Assembly: GCA_018806915.1 (NCBI GenBank)
Contig: JAGKQI010000098.1
Location: 248,001 to 312,000 of the forward strand
DNA length: 64,000 nucleotides
DNA from: Phytophthora colocasiae
Lineage: Eukaryota > Oomycota > Peronosporomycetes > Peronosporales > Peronosporaceae
Direction of reading: 5' to 3'
The first letter of the stretch is position 1. Each line of letters begins with the position of its first letter. Below are positions 42,819 to 53,036 of the stretch, in pieces. The translations under genes were made by a program, and so were the position numbers. The notes beneath the pieces were generated by a model. It saw nothing but the letters and a program-made list of their open reading frames with translations, was not told the DNA's origin and did no database searches.

Positions 42819-43010
42819 CGGCCTGTCGCCTGCAAGTCGACGAGCAGCATTTTGAACGTACACAGGCGTTCATGCGGGCCACCTCGAAGAATCGTACTGG
42901 GCTCCGACTCTCTGCGTGAGGTGCAAAGTTGCAATGGACTCGCCCAAAATCGTAACTATATTTTGGTACATGAAGCTGCTGAGTGAAACTACTACCGCTG
43001 CGCAAATAAT
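42819..43010 (-). pseudogene. PIF/Harbinger H2 transposase, N-terminal remnant
   Basis: Minus-strand sequence adjoining the right edge of element D, with FFEVARMNACVRSKCCSS just before the break. It faces the Myb-like gene. Assigned to H2 by position; the domain itself is not diagnostic. Confidence 0.5.
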
Positions 43011-43113
43011 ATAAATACTGTGACCAATGGGAGAAAGATATAACTAATTCAGCGCAAGTACAATATGAACTCCAACCTCACTCTTCATTTTTAGTTTTCT
43101 TTCAAGAGTGAGA

Positions 43114-44022
43114 ATGGCGTTCGGCTGGACTGATGATCTTACTACACGTCTGATTAACACTGTGCTTGACCAAGTCATCCGACCCGGGAATTCATACAGA
43201 GGCAACTTAACACAGCGGTCTGGAATTGCATGTTACGGGCGTTTAATTCAGGTCTACTGGATGATCTAGCTCGCGATCGCAAGCAACTTCAGAGCAAGCT
43301 TGCAGAACTAAAACAAAATACCGGGTATACTCAGCAATAAAAGCCAATAGCGGTTTTGGGTGGGACCCCACGACAGACACGCCGACAGCCCAGTGTCCGT
43401 GTGGGACGATGTTATTGCCGTGTATCCGGGCGCCAAAGAATTAAAGACGCGGCCACCCTTGATGTACGCTGAGTTAGACAGAATTTTCTCAGGTTTTGCA
43501 GCCACCGGGTCATTTGTCGTGCACGTAGACAACGGAGACGAGACACGAATAACTCCGTCGTCCCTAAGCGAACTCAACAGTGATTCGGATACCGGTAGCG
43601 ACAAAGACGATGCTGGTGAGTCCAAGGCGGAAACAGACAACAGGGTAGAACCGCCTCGACGGCTTCGTCGACAGCGCCGTGAAGCCAACCAACAGGCATT
43701 AACCCCTGCAAGCTTTCTGGAGAAAAATTGAGTGACGCAATGACAACGATGGCAAACGATCAGGCTTCCATTGTCACTGTCATGCTCGAACGCCACAACA
43801 GAGAAAGACAATTGATGTGCTCAGACGAAGCTATTCAGATATTCAAGGAGATGTTCACGGACAAGGTACCGGTGGAGCAATGTTTCAAGTTCGTGAAGCT
43901 TCTAGCCTCAACGTACCGACACAAACTCGTCAGGTTCATAATGTTCTCATCGGACCCAAACCTCCATACATACATACAAGGGGCAACCTCTGGATCCGGC
44001 AAACATGCAGCTCCGAGATAGT
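43114..44022 (+). pseudogene. Harbinger H2 Myb/SANT-like partner protein
   Basis: ATG 43114 starts MAFGWTDDLTTRLINTVLDQ, a helix-rich Myb/SANT-like start. After frameshifts come KANSGFGWDPTTDT, VWDDVIAVYPGAKELKTRP and LDRIFSGFAATG, the pattern of the Myb/SANT-like DNA-binding domain of Harbinger partner proteins. An acidic linker and a C-terminal helical region (to about 44022) follow. Such proteins help the transposase reach the nucleus and bind transposon ends. It is divergent from the H2 transposase, as common in this superfamily. Confidence 0.65.
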
Positions 44023-44372
44023 GGCGAACACGGACGATGCGGGCATGCTCAATTCGCATTATTTCTTCCTGCACTCGTTGTCTAAGGCCAGCAAGCTTTG
44101 GTTCTTCGACGTCGTTCTTGACAAGCACGAGACAAGACTAGCAAGACGCGCAAGTCCGGCATAGCGCACACGTCAGCCGTGGAACCCATATAGCTTCCAA
44201 ATCCCTTTGATGCCTTGTGCTGAGTTGAATCTCCATCGCGGCCCTGCTTGAACGTGACCTGGTTGACGTAGACAGCGACCGGGGTCTAGGTGAAAACGTT
44301 GACGTAGACTACCAAGTAAGTGTCGTGTCAATGACCGTTTACATCGCTACAGTGCTGACCGAAGTGCAAGTT
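44023..44372. other. Noncoding right part of H2 up to element E
   Basis: No credible gene. It contains a duplicated phrase ttgacgtaga. The last five bases (44368-44372, aagtt) form the left target duplication of element E. Confidence 0.6.
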
Positions 44373-44832
44373 TGAAATGGGTCTACCTAGACCTATTAGG
44401 TGGCGTACACGTGCGCTTACGTGAATGAGGAAGCGTGCAATTAGAATAGACTTAATTTAAGTATACTTATTTAAATAAGTATAATTAAATCAAATATAAC
44501 TAAATTAAACAGCAAAATACCGTAAAATGAGAACTGTTATTGAATTTGGCATAAGCCAATTATGGACCTCCTAAAACTGTTTGTTATCTATTTCTAAAGG
44601 GTCTGCCAACGTGTGGTTGGCAGAAACTCTGCTCAGTGATTGGTAGAAATCCGTTACTTTCTACCAATAATATGCACAAATGCACACGAACCACCCAATA
44701 ATGTGGTTCGCCCATGTATCCTTTGGTGTGTACAGCACACCAAGGTCTGAGGCCCATTTCCAACCTCTAACAGTTATCCTAACTGTTAGAGTTACAAGTG
44801 GTACAACCACTTGTACGTGTAACCCCGTTACA
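44373..44832 (-). mobile_element. 3' LTR of element E
   Basis: 460 bp, TGAAATGG to GTTACA. Hairpins follow each other: CTGCCAAC-gtgtg-GTTGGCAG (44603-44623), TAACAGTT-atcct-AACTGTTA (44768-44788), ACAAGTGG-tacaa-CCACTTGT (44794-44814). Confidence 0.94.
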
Positions 44833-44846
44833 CCATCCCCCCCGTT
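44833..44846 (-). promoter_or_regulatory. Polypurine tract of element E
   Basis: On minus AACGGGGGGGATGG abuts the LTR. Confidence 0.75.
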
Positions 44847-44934
44847 AAGATTCGACGTATCGGTCTCGATACGTCAATCAACAGAACTTGACAAGACCGT
44901 CAAGTTCCCGAGAGAAATCCGAGTTCATTTCGCA

Positions 44935-46458
44935 ATGGACTCGCCAACGCCCACGTCTCCGTCCGCTTCTGCGGACGCGCAAGCCTCACCTGCTGCCCCT
45001 GCAGCAGGAACAACGACCTCAGCAGTGCCCACTAGCACTGCTGCTTCCAGCGGTTCGACAGAGAAGCTCTCTGTCACCAAGTACCATGCTCTCCATAAGG
45101 AGAAACATGAGAAGAAGAAGAAGTCTTCTTCTCTAGCAGAGATAAGAATCCTGTTGTCCCTCTCAAAGAACTCTTTGGAGAGGACTACGAAGACATCCTC
45201 GACTACGACGAGGATGTCGAGGAGGGGGAGGTTGATGTCAAGGCTCCCGCCCCCAGTCTTCGTCTGAAGACACGTCAGACCCACCCGTTGGATCTCGACG
45301 ACTTCGTGATGAGGCCTCGCACGCTTCAAGCTCGAAGCGTCCGCGCAGTGATGACGAAGCGTCCCCCATGTCGAGGGCGCTCACTGCCCCGCGCACTGAT
45401 CCGCCAGTGCGCACACCATGGATGCCTACTGAGGCAGAAATCCATGACCGGTTCGGTGCTAGTTCACCACCGAACCCGATACGGTTGTAGCATGCAACAG
45501 TATCAACGACGACGATGTCGCCGCTAAGGTTGTCTTTAAAGACGCGACTACTATATCGGGCTCTTCCATGAGCTCCGATACTATGCAGCGAAGAAGACTT
45601 CGCGCAAGAGCAAAGTGCCAGAGTGGCAGGCACTTTGTCAGTCCTGGAATGCCTTTGTTGATAACTTCAACAAAGACCCGAAGGCGTATCGCGAGCGCGT
45701 TGCTGCGGCTCGCGATCGCTACTACACTTACACTACACGTGGTAAGTGTGAATGATCAGTCCATGGAAGCGTGGATCCCATGTGCCGTACCCTTTGGCAC
45801 ACCCTGCCCGTGTTGCCAAGGGTTGGCAACACGCCTCACTGAAAGTGATCTCCTGGGATACACGGTTGTCCGTGTACCCGATCACATCAAGGAGATCCGT
45901 GGTCGTATTGTGCCACGCGAAGCTCCGAGTGCTGTGGCTGACCGCAGCACTCCTCGTGCAGGGCTTACCCCTGCAAGTTATGGTGGGCTTCGTACACCCT
46001 CACCATTTCCGGAACGTCCTCCATCAGGACGTTCCGCGGCTCCCATGTATCTCGATGGGGAGGGAATCCTCTCCAACGAATACGAAAACGAACCCCTTGA
46101 AAGTTCGTTCTCTTATGAGCCACGATCCGCTCAACAATCCAGCGGATCGCTCCACGCGCGTCGCGCAACGGCGGCGGAGGGGGCGGGAACACTCCCTCCG
46201 TATGGTCACCGCTATGAACATGACGGTCGTGCCCTGCACGATCGAGTTGCTGCGCTGGAGCAGACACAGAGCGCTGATATAGCGGCTCTGAAGCAGGAGG
46301 TTCGTGTCCTCCGTGCTGAGGTCTGTGAGGCAGCTCAGACTGCCTCGAACCTCTCGTCCGGTCTTGGGACGAGAGTGAGCCGGTTGGTCGACCGTGTCGA
46401 CGGTCTCGAGAAGGCCTTCCAGGCCTCTCGCACTCCTCAGTCGGACTACCAACCCTAG
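44935..46458 (+). pseudogene. Antisense gene of element E, overlapping pol tail to tail
   Basis: ATG 44935 begins MDSPTPTSPSASADAQ, a Ser/Thr/Ala-rich N terminus, then a basic patch (KEKHEKKKKSSS). Later frames carry an acidic block (EDYEDILDYDEDVEEGE), a helical region (VPEWQALCQSWNAFV) near 45600-45740, a Cys-containing segment (CPCCQG), and a C-terminal coiled coil (DIAALKQEVRVLRAEV) to TAG 46456-46458. At least two frameshifts exist. The last 494 bp lie opposite the pol linker and chromodomain, and both frames are open there. Acidic block and C-terminal coiled coil match element D. Confidence 0.6.
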
Positions 46459-47952
46459 GTAGTCCGTGCTGCACGTACGGCTTCAACCGCCCGACGTAGA
46501 AGGTCGGGTGGAGCCTCATGCTGGACGGTATGTCCAGCCGGTACGCGTTGCCGTGCCGTTCAAGTACTTTGAACGGCCCAATGAACCTTGGAGCAAGCAA
46601 GCTTGCTCCAAAGTCAGACACTGCATGTTTAGGCAGGTTTTGTGTAGCTAACAAAACTAATGAACCCACTTTAAATTCATTTATGTTGCCCCTACCAACA
46701 TTATCCGCGTTCAGCTTCTGTCGATCGACAGAAGTTGCGATAGCATCCTGGACAAACCGTATGACGGCTTGTCTTCGCTGGACAAAGTCTAGCGCACCCG
46801 AGCTGAATCCATTTAGCTTGTCGACCTTGTCAGCAGCAGGCCCTGCCTGCTCGCTATCATCTCTCATGTCTGTGCCTGGAACAGACATCGCGCGCTCGTT
46901 CTTGCTCGAACGAGACGTCGCACGCGTCACCGCAGCTGATAGTGTGCTGCTATCAGTTGTATTATGCGGTTGTTCGGGCGCAACCGTAGATCCTCCCCCA
47001 CTTAAGGAGGAAGATACCCCGCCGAGCATGCTCGGCAATCGTGGATGCCTCATGGCGTTCACGTAGAACGGTGTATGCCCTGTCGAGGCATGCACCGAGT
47101 TATTGATGGCAAACTCTGCCATCGGCAAGCACTCGCTCCAATGCGGGAACGAGTGAGCGTAGCTCTTCAGCGTGTCACCCAGTACGCGGTTGACACGTTC
47201 GGTTTGTCCGTCCGTCTGCGGATGATCCGCAGTCGACATTGATAACTGTGAACCAAGAAGTGTAAACACTTCTTGCCAGAACCGCGCTGTGAAGCGTGGA
47301 TCACGGTCCGACACAATGTCGAGCGGCATGCCATGGTGTTTGAACACCATGTCAACAAACAGTCGCGCAGTCTGCGCGGCTGTAACAGTAGCCGGGACGG
47401 CAGCAAGATGAACCATCTTGCTGAATCGGTCCACAAAGACAACGATGCCCGTCCTCCGCTTGCTGTCAGGCGGAGACCGAAGACAAAGTCCATGGACATG
47501 GACTGCCAACACTCCGACGGAGTCGGTAGTGATTGAAGAGGAGCCTGCGAGAACTGCGCAGGCTTCACGCGTTGACAAACCTCGCAAGCACGTACGTACT
47601 TGCGCACCCACTTGTACTGGTGGTGCCAGTAGAAGTCACGCGTGAGAAGAGTGTATGTCTTCTCACGACCCGGATGCCCTGCCGTGGGGGCATCGTGATA
47701 CTCGAACATGATCCTCAACCGGAGGTCATGATCATTCGGAACGACAATGCGATCCGCATTGTCGTCTACTGCACTGTACAACAGTAGGCCTTCGTGTACA
47801 CGATAGCGGTGAACACGAGCTCGGGTTAGCTTCCGACGTGCCACGTCGGAAAGTGCTGCGAGGAACTCCAGCAGCCCCTTCGCGTCTGCATCCCTTGCAT
47901 ATGCGTTCTTCACGTCGTCAATCAACGTTGACGACGGCACACTTGTCCTCAC
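45965..47952 (-). pseudogene. pol: Element E pol: integrase and chromodomain
   Basis: The zinc finger (HPGREKTYTLL region with CEVCQRVKPAQ) is in the first frame. A frameshift near 47.47 kb moves to the core (GIVVFVDRFSKMVHL, SDRDPRF, TDGQTERVNR). Then come APRFIGPFKVLERHG, a Pro/Arg/Ser linker of about 100 residues, and a chromodomain (WIVERIVAHKR...FRIRWRGFPPHRDTWEP) ending at 45965. Integrase inserts cDNA; the chromodomain may target chromatin. Confidence 0.88.
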
Positions 47953-49888
47953 GACGCCAACAGCGTTGGCGTCGACCGTCTTCGCGTAGTCAGGTCACGC
48001 GATAACGCGTCGGCCACTACATTGAGTCTTCCGGGTTTGTACTCTACCCGGAAGTTGTACTCCGCGAAGAAGGACAACCATCTCGCCATACGTTGCGAGA
48101 TGTGCGGCGACTTAATCGCCGTACGCAATGATGCGTGGTCTGTATAGACCACGAACGGTCTACTCCCAAGTAGATACACTCGGAACTTTGCGAGTGCATA
48201 CTTCATGGCAAGGAGCTCCTTGTCATGTACAGGATAGTTACGCTCAGCTGGTTTCAGCTGCCGCGATTGATAGTAGACTACACGATCACCTTCGTGATCG
48301 TGTTGCATCAATGCACATCCGATTGCAAAGTCGGATGCATCGCACACTACGTGGAATGGACGATCTTAGTCCGCTACGGCCAAGATCGGCGCTTCAGTCA
48401 AGCCCTGCTTGACTGCACCGAATGCATCCTCGCACTCGGTTGTTCAAATCCACTCAGCTTCTTTCTTAAGAGGCTGTGACAACGGGCGAATCTTGCCCGC
48501 GTAGTTCTCCACGTACTTGCACAAGTACGTGGCAAGCCCAAGGAACTGCCTCAGTTCCTTCACATTGTATGGCGTGGGCCATTCATTGATCACTCTGACC
48601 TTCTCTGAGTCAGGGCGCACGCCGTCTTTCCCCACGAGACATCCCAGCACGGGTATCTCGCTCGCCCCGAAGATACACTTCTTCAGGTTCGCATAGAGCT
48701 TATGTTTCCTCATAAGCTCTAGCAGCTTCCGGAGATGCACCCTGTGCATCTCAATGTCCGTCTTCCCGGCTGTGAACGAACACGTCGTCGAAGTAGCTCG
48801 GTGCGAAGTCGCGCACCGAGCGCAATAGATGTGTCACGCATCTATTGAACGTCGCAGGGGTGTTCTTAAGCCCCTGTGGCATGACGGGCCACTCCCAAAG
48901 CATACCGCTTGGAGTGCTTACCGCTGTGAGAGGGATGTCCCTCTCACGCATGAGGATTTGGTAGAATCCATCACGCAGATCTAGAGCACTGATGATAGTG
49001 CTCAAGGCCATCGAATCGATGATAACATCTTTTCGCGGTATCGGCGTCTGCGCCGGTATCGTCGCATCGTTCAGCTTGTTATACGCATGAACGATGCGCC
49101 AGCCGCCCTGTGGTTTCTTTACACAGAACGTTGGAGCACTGTGCGGGGACATTGATTCCCGCACTTGACCTGCAAGACGACGACTTTCAAAGAAGTCGTC
49201 GATCGCTTGCACTTGTTCACGCGGCAGTGGCCACTGCCGTGAAACAGTACTTCGTGCCCGGCACGAGATCAATATCGTGCTGTACGACCTTGTCCTTCGG
49301 AAGCTCCGAAGAAATCTCGTCCGGGAGTACATCCTTGTACTCCCGCAGAACTTCGTAGTAGGGATTCGACCTCAACGAGTCCCAACTCTGCTCTTCGAAG
49401 CGCTGCTTCTTAGTCTTCGCACTGATGGAGTCATCACCCTCAGTGATCCCATCGACGACGAGCTGCTTCAGCTCTTCGGCTTCGCGATCCACTCTCTCGA
49501 TATCCGAGAGAATGCAAATTTGTTTGATGCGTCCATCGTACAAGTCTCGCGCGAAGCGCTTCCAACTCATCGTTGGAAGTGCGGTCAACGCCGACGCACT
49601 CGTCGGCGGGTTCTCCAACCGCATCCTCTGGTACTGTAACCCAGTACCAGTACGTGTCAAGACGTTCAACGTCTCGACACTCGGTGTCTGCACTGCAGAT
49701 ACACCCGTCTCAGTCCCGGACTGAGACTCGCGCAGCTCCCTGAGCTTGCGCCGCGAAGGTCTACCATGGAGCCCGGCTCCAGGTGCTCCACGTCCAAGGC
49801 ATCGCACCTTGGACGGGACGTTATCGCAATCGTCAGCGGATTCCTTCTGCTGGCTCGCACTATCAAGCCCGGCTTGATTGCCGCTCAT
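47949..49888 (-). pseudogene. pol: Element E pol: linker, RT and RNase H
   Basis: The frame from 49888 covers a linker and the RT start (HDIDLVPGTKYC), shifts near 49.24 kb to VKKPQGGWRIVHAYNKLN, DLRDGFYQILM and YFDDVFVHS, shifts again near 48.75 kb to the thumb (FLGLATYLCKYVENY), then meets TGA near 48444 and TAA near 48367 in the same frame before RNase H (CDASDFAIG, YTDHASLRTAI, ADALSRD). The RNase H acidic residues are kept; no second RNase H. Confidence 0.87.
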
Positions 49889-51007
49889 CTAGTGCAGCGC
49901 TGCTGCACGTGAGCACGCAGGTTGTTCGGGTGCTGGGCGTTTGCAACCGCCAGAACCTCCTGCCGCGCAGTCGGTTCCCTGAACCGCTGCGCCACCATCC
50001 GCTCCCGGAGCGGATGAAGCAACTGCATCGTCGACTCCCGGAGTCGACGTGCTCTCGCTTGCTTCCTGCGCTAGCGAGTGTTCGCTTGTACACATATCGT
50101 CAGCTCCCAGAGCTGACGCACGATCGCTAGTTCCCGGAACTAGCAGCGACGCGCCAGTGGCGTCAGCTCCCTGAGCTGACGCACGCCTTTCGGTTCCCCG
50201 AATATTATTTACTTCGTCAACTCCCAGAGTCGACGCGACGTCGTCGGCGCGACCCTTGGAGGCTTGAAGTACCTCCAAGGATACCGGTAATACCGGTATT
50301 TTACCTTCTCTCAGGTGAATCGCATTCACCTGACCATCACTCATGTGACAAACATCATTCAGATGTTTACGCGTCAGGTGATTCACATTCACCTGACCAT
50401 TACTCATGTGACCGCGACCCTTCGGCTCAGATTTCTGAGTCGACACACATTTTCTCCCAACGACTCTCGGAGTCGTTGAGGGTCGCCGGCGACGATCGGA
50501 GGCAGCGGCGGCCGCTGCTGCCTCAACCGGGGATCCACATGCACCGGCCGGTGCATGTGCAGCACTGACAGGGCCATTACTCTCTGTCGCGCATGTGTTG
50601 TTGAAGCGTACGAGCGTTCGCTTCTCCCAGTTGATCACCGGGTCATGCCGTGCAAGCCACGGCATGCCTAATACCAAGTCGAACTTATCGTCTAGATCCA
50701 AGACGATAAGGTCTTCTACAAACGTCCTTCGTTTGTAAGAGAAGCGCACACGGACTACGCGCTTCTCAGTCCTCACGGTGGCACCTGTTGCCAACCGCAC
50801 CTCCAACACGCTGCGAGGCGTGTCGGCCTCTTCGAAGTCAAGCCTTCGAAGACTTCCCTGTCGAACAAAGTTGTTCGACGCGCCCGAGTCCACTAGGGCA
50901 CGAAGAGAGTTCACTCTCTTCGACATCACGTTCAGGATGACAAGCCAAACCTTGTCATCTTGCAGCTTACAGCGAGAAACCTTCTCACCGGGGGCAGCAG
51001 TCCTCAT
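49889..51007 (-). CDS. pol: Element E protease with variable linker
   Basis: Open frame in the -1 phase relative to gag. The retropepsin site is LVDSGASNNFV, with LVLGMPWLARHDPVINW downstream. The second half (about 49.9-50.45 kb) is a degenerate repeat region in which phrases such as ADDVASTLGVDE, GADDMCTS and PGVDDAVAS recur, encoded by DNA full of short palindromes. ATG 51007 is the first Met. It lies 57 bp past the gag stop. Confidence 0.78.
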   Translation of the reverse strand: MRTAAPGEKVSRCKLQDDKVWLVILNVMSKRVNSLRALVDSGASNNFVRQGSLRRLDFEEADTPRSVLEVRLATGATVRTEKRVVRVRFSYKRRTFVEDLIVLDLDDKFDLVLGMPWLARHDPVINWEKRTLVRFNNTCATESNGPVSAAHAPAGACGSPVEAAAAAAASDRRRRPSTTPRVVGRKCVSTQKSEPKGRGHMSNGQVNVNHLTRKHLNDVCHMSDGQVNAIHLREGKIPVLPVSLEVLQASKGRADDVASTLGVDEVNNIRGTERRASAQGADATGASLLVPGTSDRASALGADDMCTSEHSLAQEASESTSTPGVDDAVASSAPGADGGAAVQGTDCAAGGSGGCKRPAPEQPACSRAAALH

Positions 51008-51063
51008 CGTCGCGTGTCCAAGCTCGACACGCGAGACTGCATCACCAGTAGGACGCCCCGCGC

Positions 51064-52038
51064 CTACTGGTCCTTAGGGTTTTTTGAACGCCCGCCCGCT
51101 GTGCACTCACGTGCATAGTGACCGATGTTACTACACTTGTTACACCGAACCTTGCTGTTCCTACGCTGCTGTTGACCAGCAGTCGTAGCACTCGAGAGGT
51201 CCATAGGTTCCGGACCTCCCGTCTTCACAACAGGACGCGCCGGCTTCGGCGCGTTCGCATGGAGTTTAGCTTGACGCCGGCTAAACTCCTCTTGCATTGC
51301 AAGGCTGATCGCCTCCTCGAGAGTATTCGGATACTCTCGGAAGAGGTATGTTTTGACGGGACCATCTCTTAGTCCCTTCATGAACGTGACGACCTTGGTC
51401 GCCTCGTCGATCGGGTTGGCCACTATGTTCGATACCAAGTATCGAGCACGCTGGGCAAAGGTGTGAACATCATCCTTGCCCTGCTGCAGATCGAGAAACT
51501 CCGCTCTCGATCTGAACTCGTTCTTCGGGGGCTCAAACGCAAGCTTGAGCTCCTCTTTGAACACCTCGTACGTGCCGAAGCGCGTAGGATCCGAGAGTCG
51601 GCGCCCATAGGCCCAACTCCTCGCACGTCCGCCAAGAGCGAACGCGACCTTCGACATCGGATCGACGATACGTCGAGCCGCAACGGCTGTGTCGAGTTCG
51701 ACAAGCCACCGAAGGAGGGTCTCGTCCTCCTTCCCCGTGTAGGTACTCACGTGGAGTTTCAACGACTCCACGCGTGGCTTAGGGGAAGCCACCGAGGCAG
51801 CAACATCTCGTTGCTCCTTAACAATGTACCCCAGAGCAACACCGTGTTCTGTCGGCGATAGCGTACGAAGCATCGTAGCTACCGCTGCCTCTCCAATGAC
51901 TCGCGAGAGTCTTTGGAGAGCCTCCCACTCTGTATCGGACAGGTGGGCGCAGTCCGTGCGCGTCACGGACATTTGAGGGGTCCCAGCAGATCCCTCATCC
52001 ATTGGGGAGTTCTCTACCCCGCGTTCGTATGACTCCAT
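51064..52038 (-). CDS. gag: Element E Gag, intact
   Basis: A 324-residue Gag, ATG 52038, close behind the PBS. It has a helical N part, the Retrotrans_gag region (WLVELDTAVAARRI, AFALGGRARSWAYG, EFLDLQQGKDDVHTFAQRAR), PMDLSS, and one CCHC knuckle (CNKCSNIGHYAREC). The tail contains A_AAA_AAC in frame near 51080, but the -1 frame meets TAA at once, so frameshifting there is not supported in this copy. Confidence 0.9.
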   Translation of the reverse strand: MESYERGVENSPMDEGSAGTPQMSVTRTDCAHLSDTEWEALQRLSRVIGEAAVATMLRTLSPTEHGVALGYIVKEQRDVAASVASPKPRVESLKLHVSTYTGKEDETLLRWLVELDTAVAARRIVDPMSKVAFALGGRARSWAYGRRLSDPTRFGTYEVFKEELKLAFEPPKNEFRSRAEFLDLQQGKDDVHTFAQRARYLVSNIVANPIDEATKVVTFMKGLRDGPVKTYLFREYPNTLEEAISLAMQEEFSRRQAKLHANAPKPARPVVKTGGPEPMDLSSATTAGQQQRRNSKVRCNKCSNIGHYARECTAGGRSKNPKDQ

Positions 52039-52067
52039 ACGAACGAACAGCAGTCGGTCGTGGGACG

Positions 52068-52085
52068 GACTACAAAGTGCTACCA
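52068..52085 (-). promoter_or_regulatory. Primer-binding site of element E
   Basis: Minus strand TGGTAGCACTTTGTAGTC two bases inside the LTR; one base longer than the element D site in its T run. Confidence 0.7.
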
Positions 52086-52087
52086 GG

Positions 52088-52749
52088 TGAAATGGGTCTA
52101 CCTAGACCTATTAGGTGGCGTACACGTGCGCTTACGTGTATGAGGAAGCGTGCAATTAGAATAGACTTAATTTAGTATTCTTATTTAAATAAGTATAATT
52201 AAATCAAATACAGTATGTAGCGTGAGTAGTGAACGCCTGATATATATTCTGCGTCGTAGTGTATAAAGTGACGATGAGCGGTGCAAATTTTTAGTCGGTA
52301 AGATCAGTACCTTGGCCCATCTCCATCTTGTGTGGTTGTGGACCTGGTTCCATGCTATATAGTAGGTTATAAGCTTACGACCCGTTCACTATTCACGCTA
52401 CATACTGTATAACTAAATTAAACTGCAAAAAAAATACCGTAAAATGAGAACTGTTATTGAATTTGGCATAAGCCAATTATGGACCTCCAAAAACTGTTTG
52501 TTATCTATTTCTAAAGGGTCTGCCAACGTGTGGTTGGCAGAAACTCTGCTCAGTGATTGGTAGAAATCCGTTACTTTCTACCAATAATATGCACAAATGC
52601 ACACGAACCACCCAATAATGTGGTTCGCCCATGTATCCTTTGGTGTGTACAGCACACCAAGGTCTGAGACCCATTTCCAACCTCTAACAGTTATCCTAAC
52701 TGTTAGAGTTACAAGTGGTACAACCACTTGTACGTGTAACCCCGTTACA
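52088..52749 (-). mobile_element. 5' LTR of element E with a MITE insertion
   Basis: It matches 44373-44832 but is 202 bp longer because of a 197-bp insert and its 2-bp duplication, plus small indels. Adjacent to the target duplication AAGTT. Confidence 0.94.
52211..52407. mobile_element. MITE with 25-bp terminal inverted repeats, TA target duplication
   Basis: Termini CAGTATGTAGCGTGA... and ...TCACGCTACATACTG are inverted repeats of 25 bp with one mismatch. It is flanked by TA on both sides where the uninterrupted LTR (44373-44832) has a single TA. This gives an exact empty site. TA duplication fits the Tc1/mariner superfamily. It encodes nothing. Confidence 0.93.
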
Positions 52750-52754
52750 AAGTT

Positions 52755-53036
52755 GCTTCGAGAGGGTTCTGATGAGCTTGATAAATTGTCCTGTTTCAAG
52801 TGTAGCTTTCACCAGGCCATACTAATTTTAACATTGAACCCGATCCGTGGGCAAATTTACTGAACGGATTAAATATGTTTTGGTCGAACGAACTTTTTCG
52901 TTGTGATAAAAAGATGATCAAGCACCGATATAAGGAGGTAAAAAAAAAATTATGTAGGTTATGGAAGGCACCCAGAGGATTAACACTTTCACCCTTCTAC
53001 TACTACAGACTGTTGTACCTATGATTGGGTACATGT
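52755..53036. other. Sequence between element E and the piggyBac gene
   Basis: AT-rich with an A run near 52941-52949. It probably holds the degraded 3' end of the piggyBac element; the usual Cys-rich C-terminal domain could not be read. Confidence 0.4.

Larger units (their letters stand above)
44373..52749 (-). mobile_element. Element E: chromodomain Ty3/Gypsy retrotransposon, hairpin-rich
   Basis: An 8.4-kb element with LTRs 44373-44832 and 52088-52749 and a perfect 5-bp target duplication AAGTT (44368-44372, 52750-52754). On minus: PBS, gag, protease, RT, RNase H, integrase, chromodomain; on plus: an antisense gene overlapping the end of pol. Gag and protease frames are intact; pol has stops (about 48444 and 48367) and frameshifts. 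It shares LTR end (TGTAACGGGG), PBS and protein plan with element D, so the two are related families. Confidence 0.95.

Noticed and set aside
49950..50420. CRISPR-like spaced repeats
   Set aside because: Repeats are degenerate, coding, variably spaced and palindromic; no array structure and a eukaryotic context.
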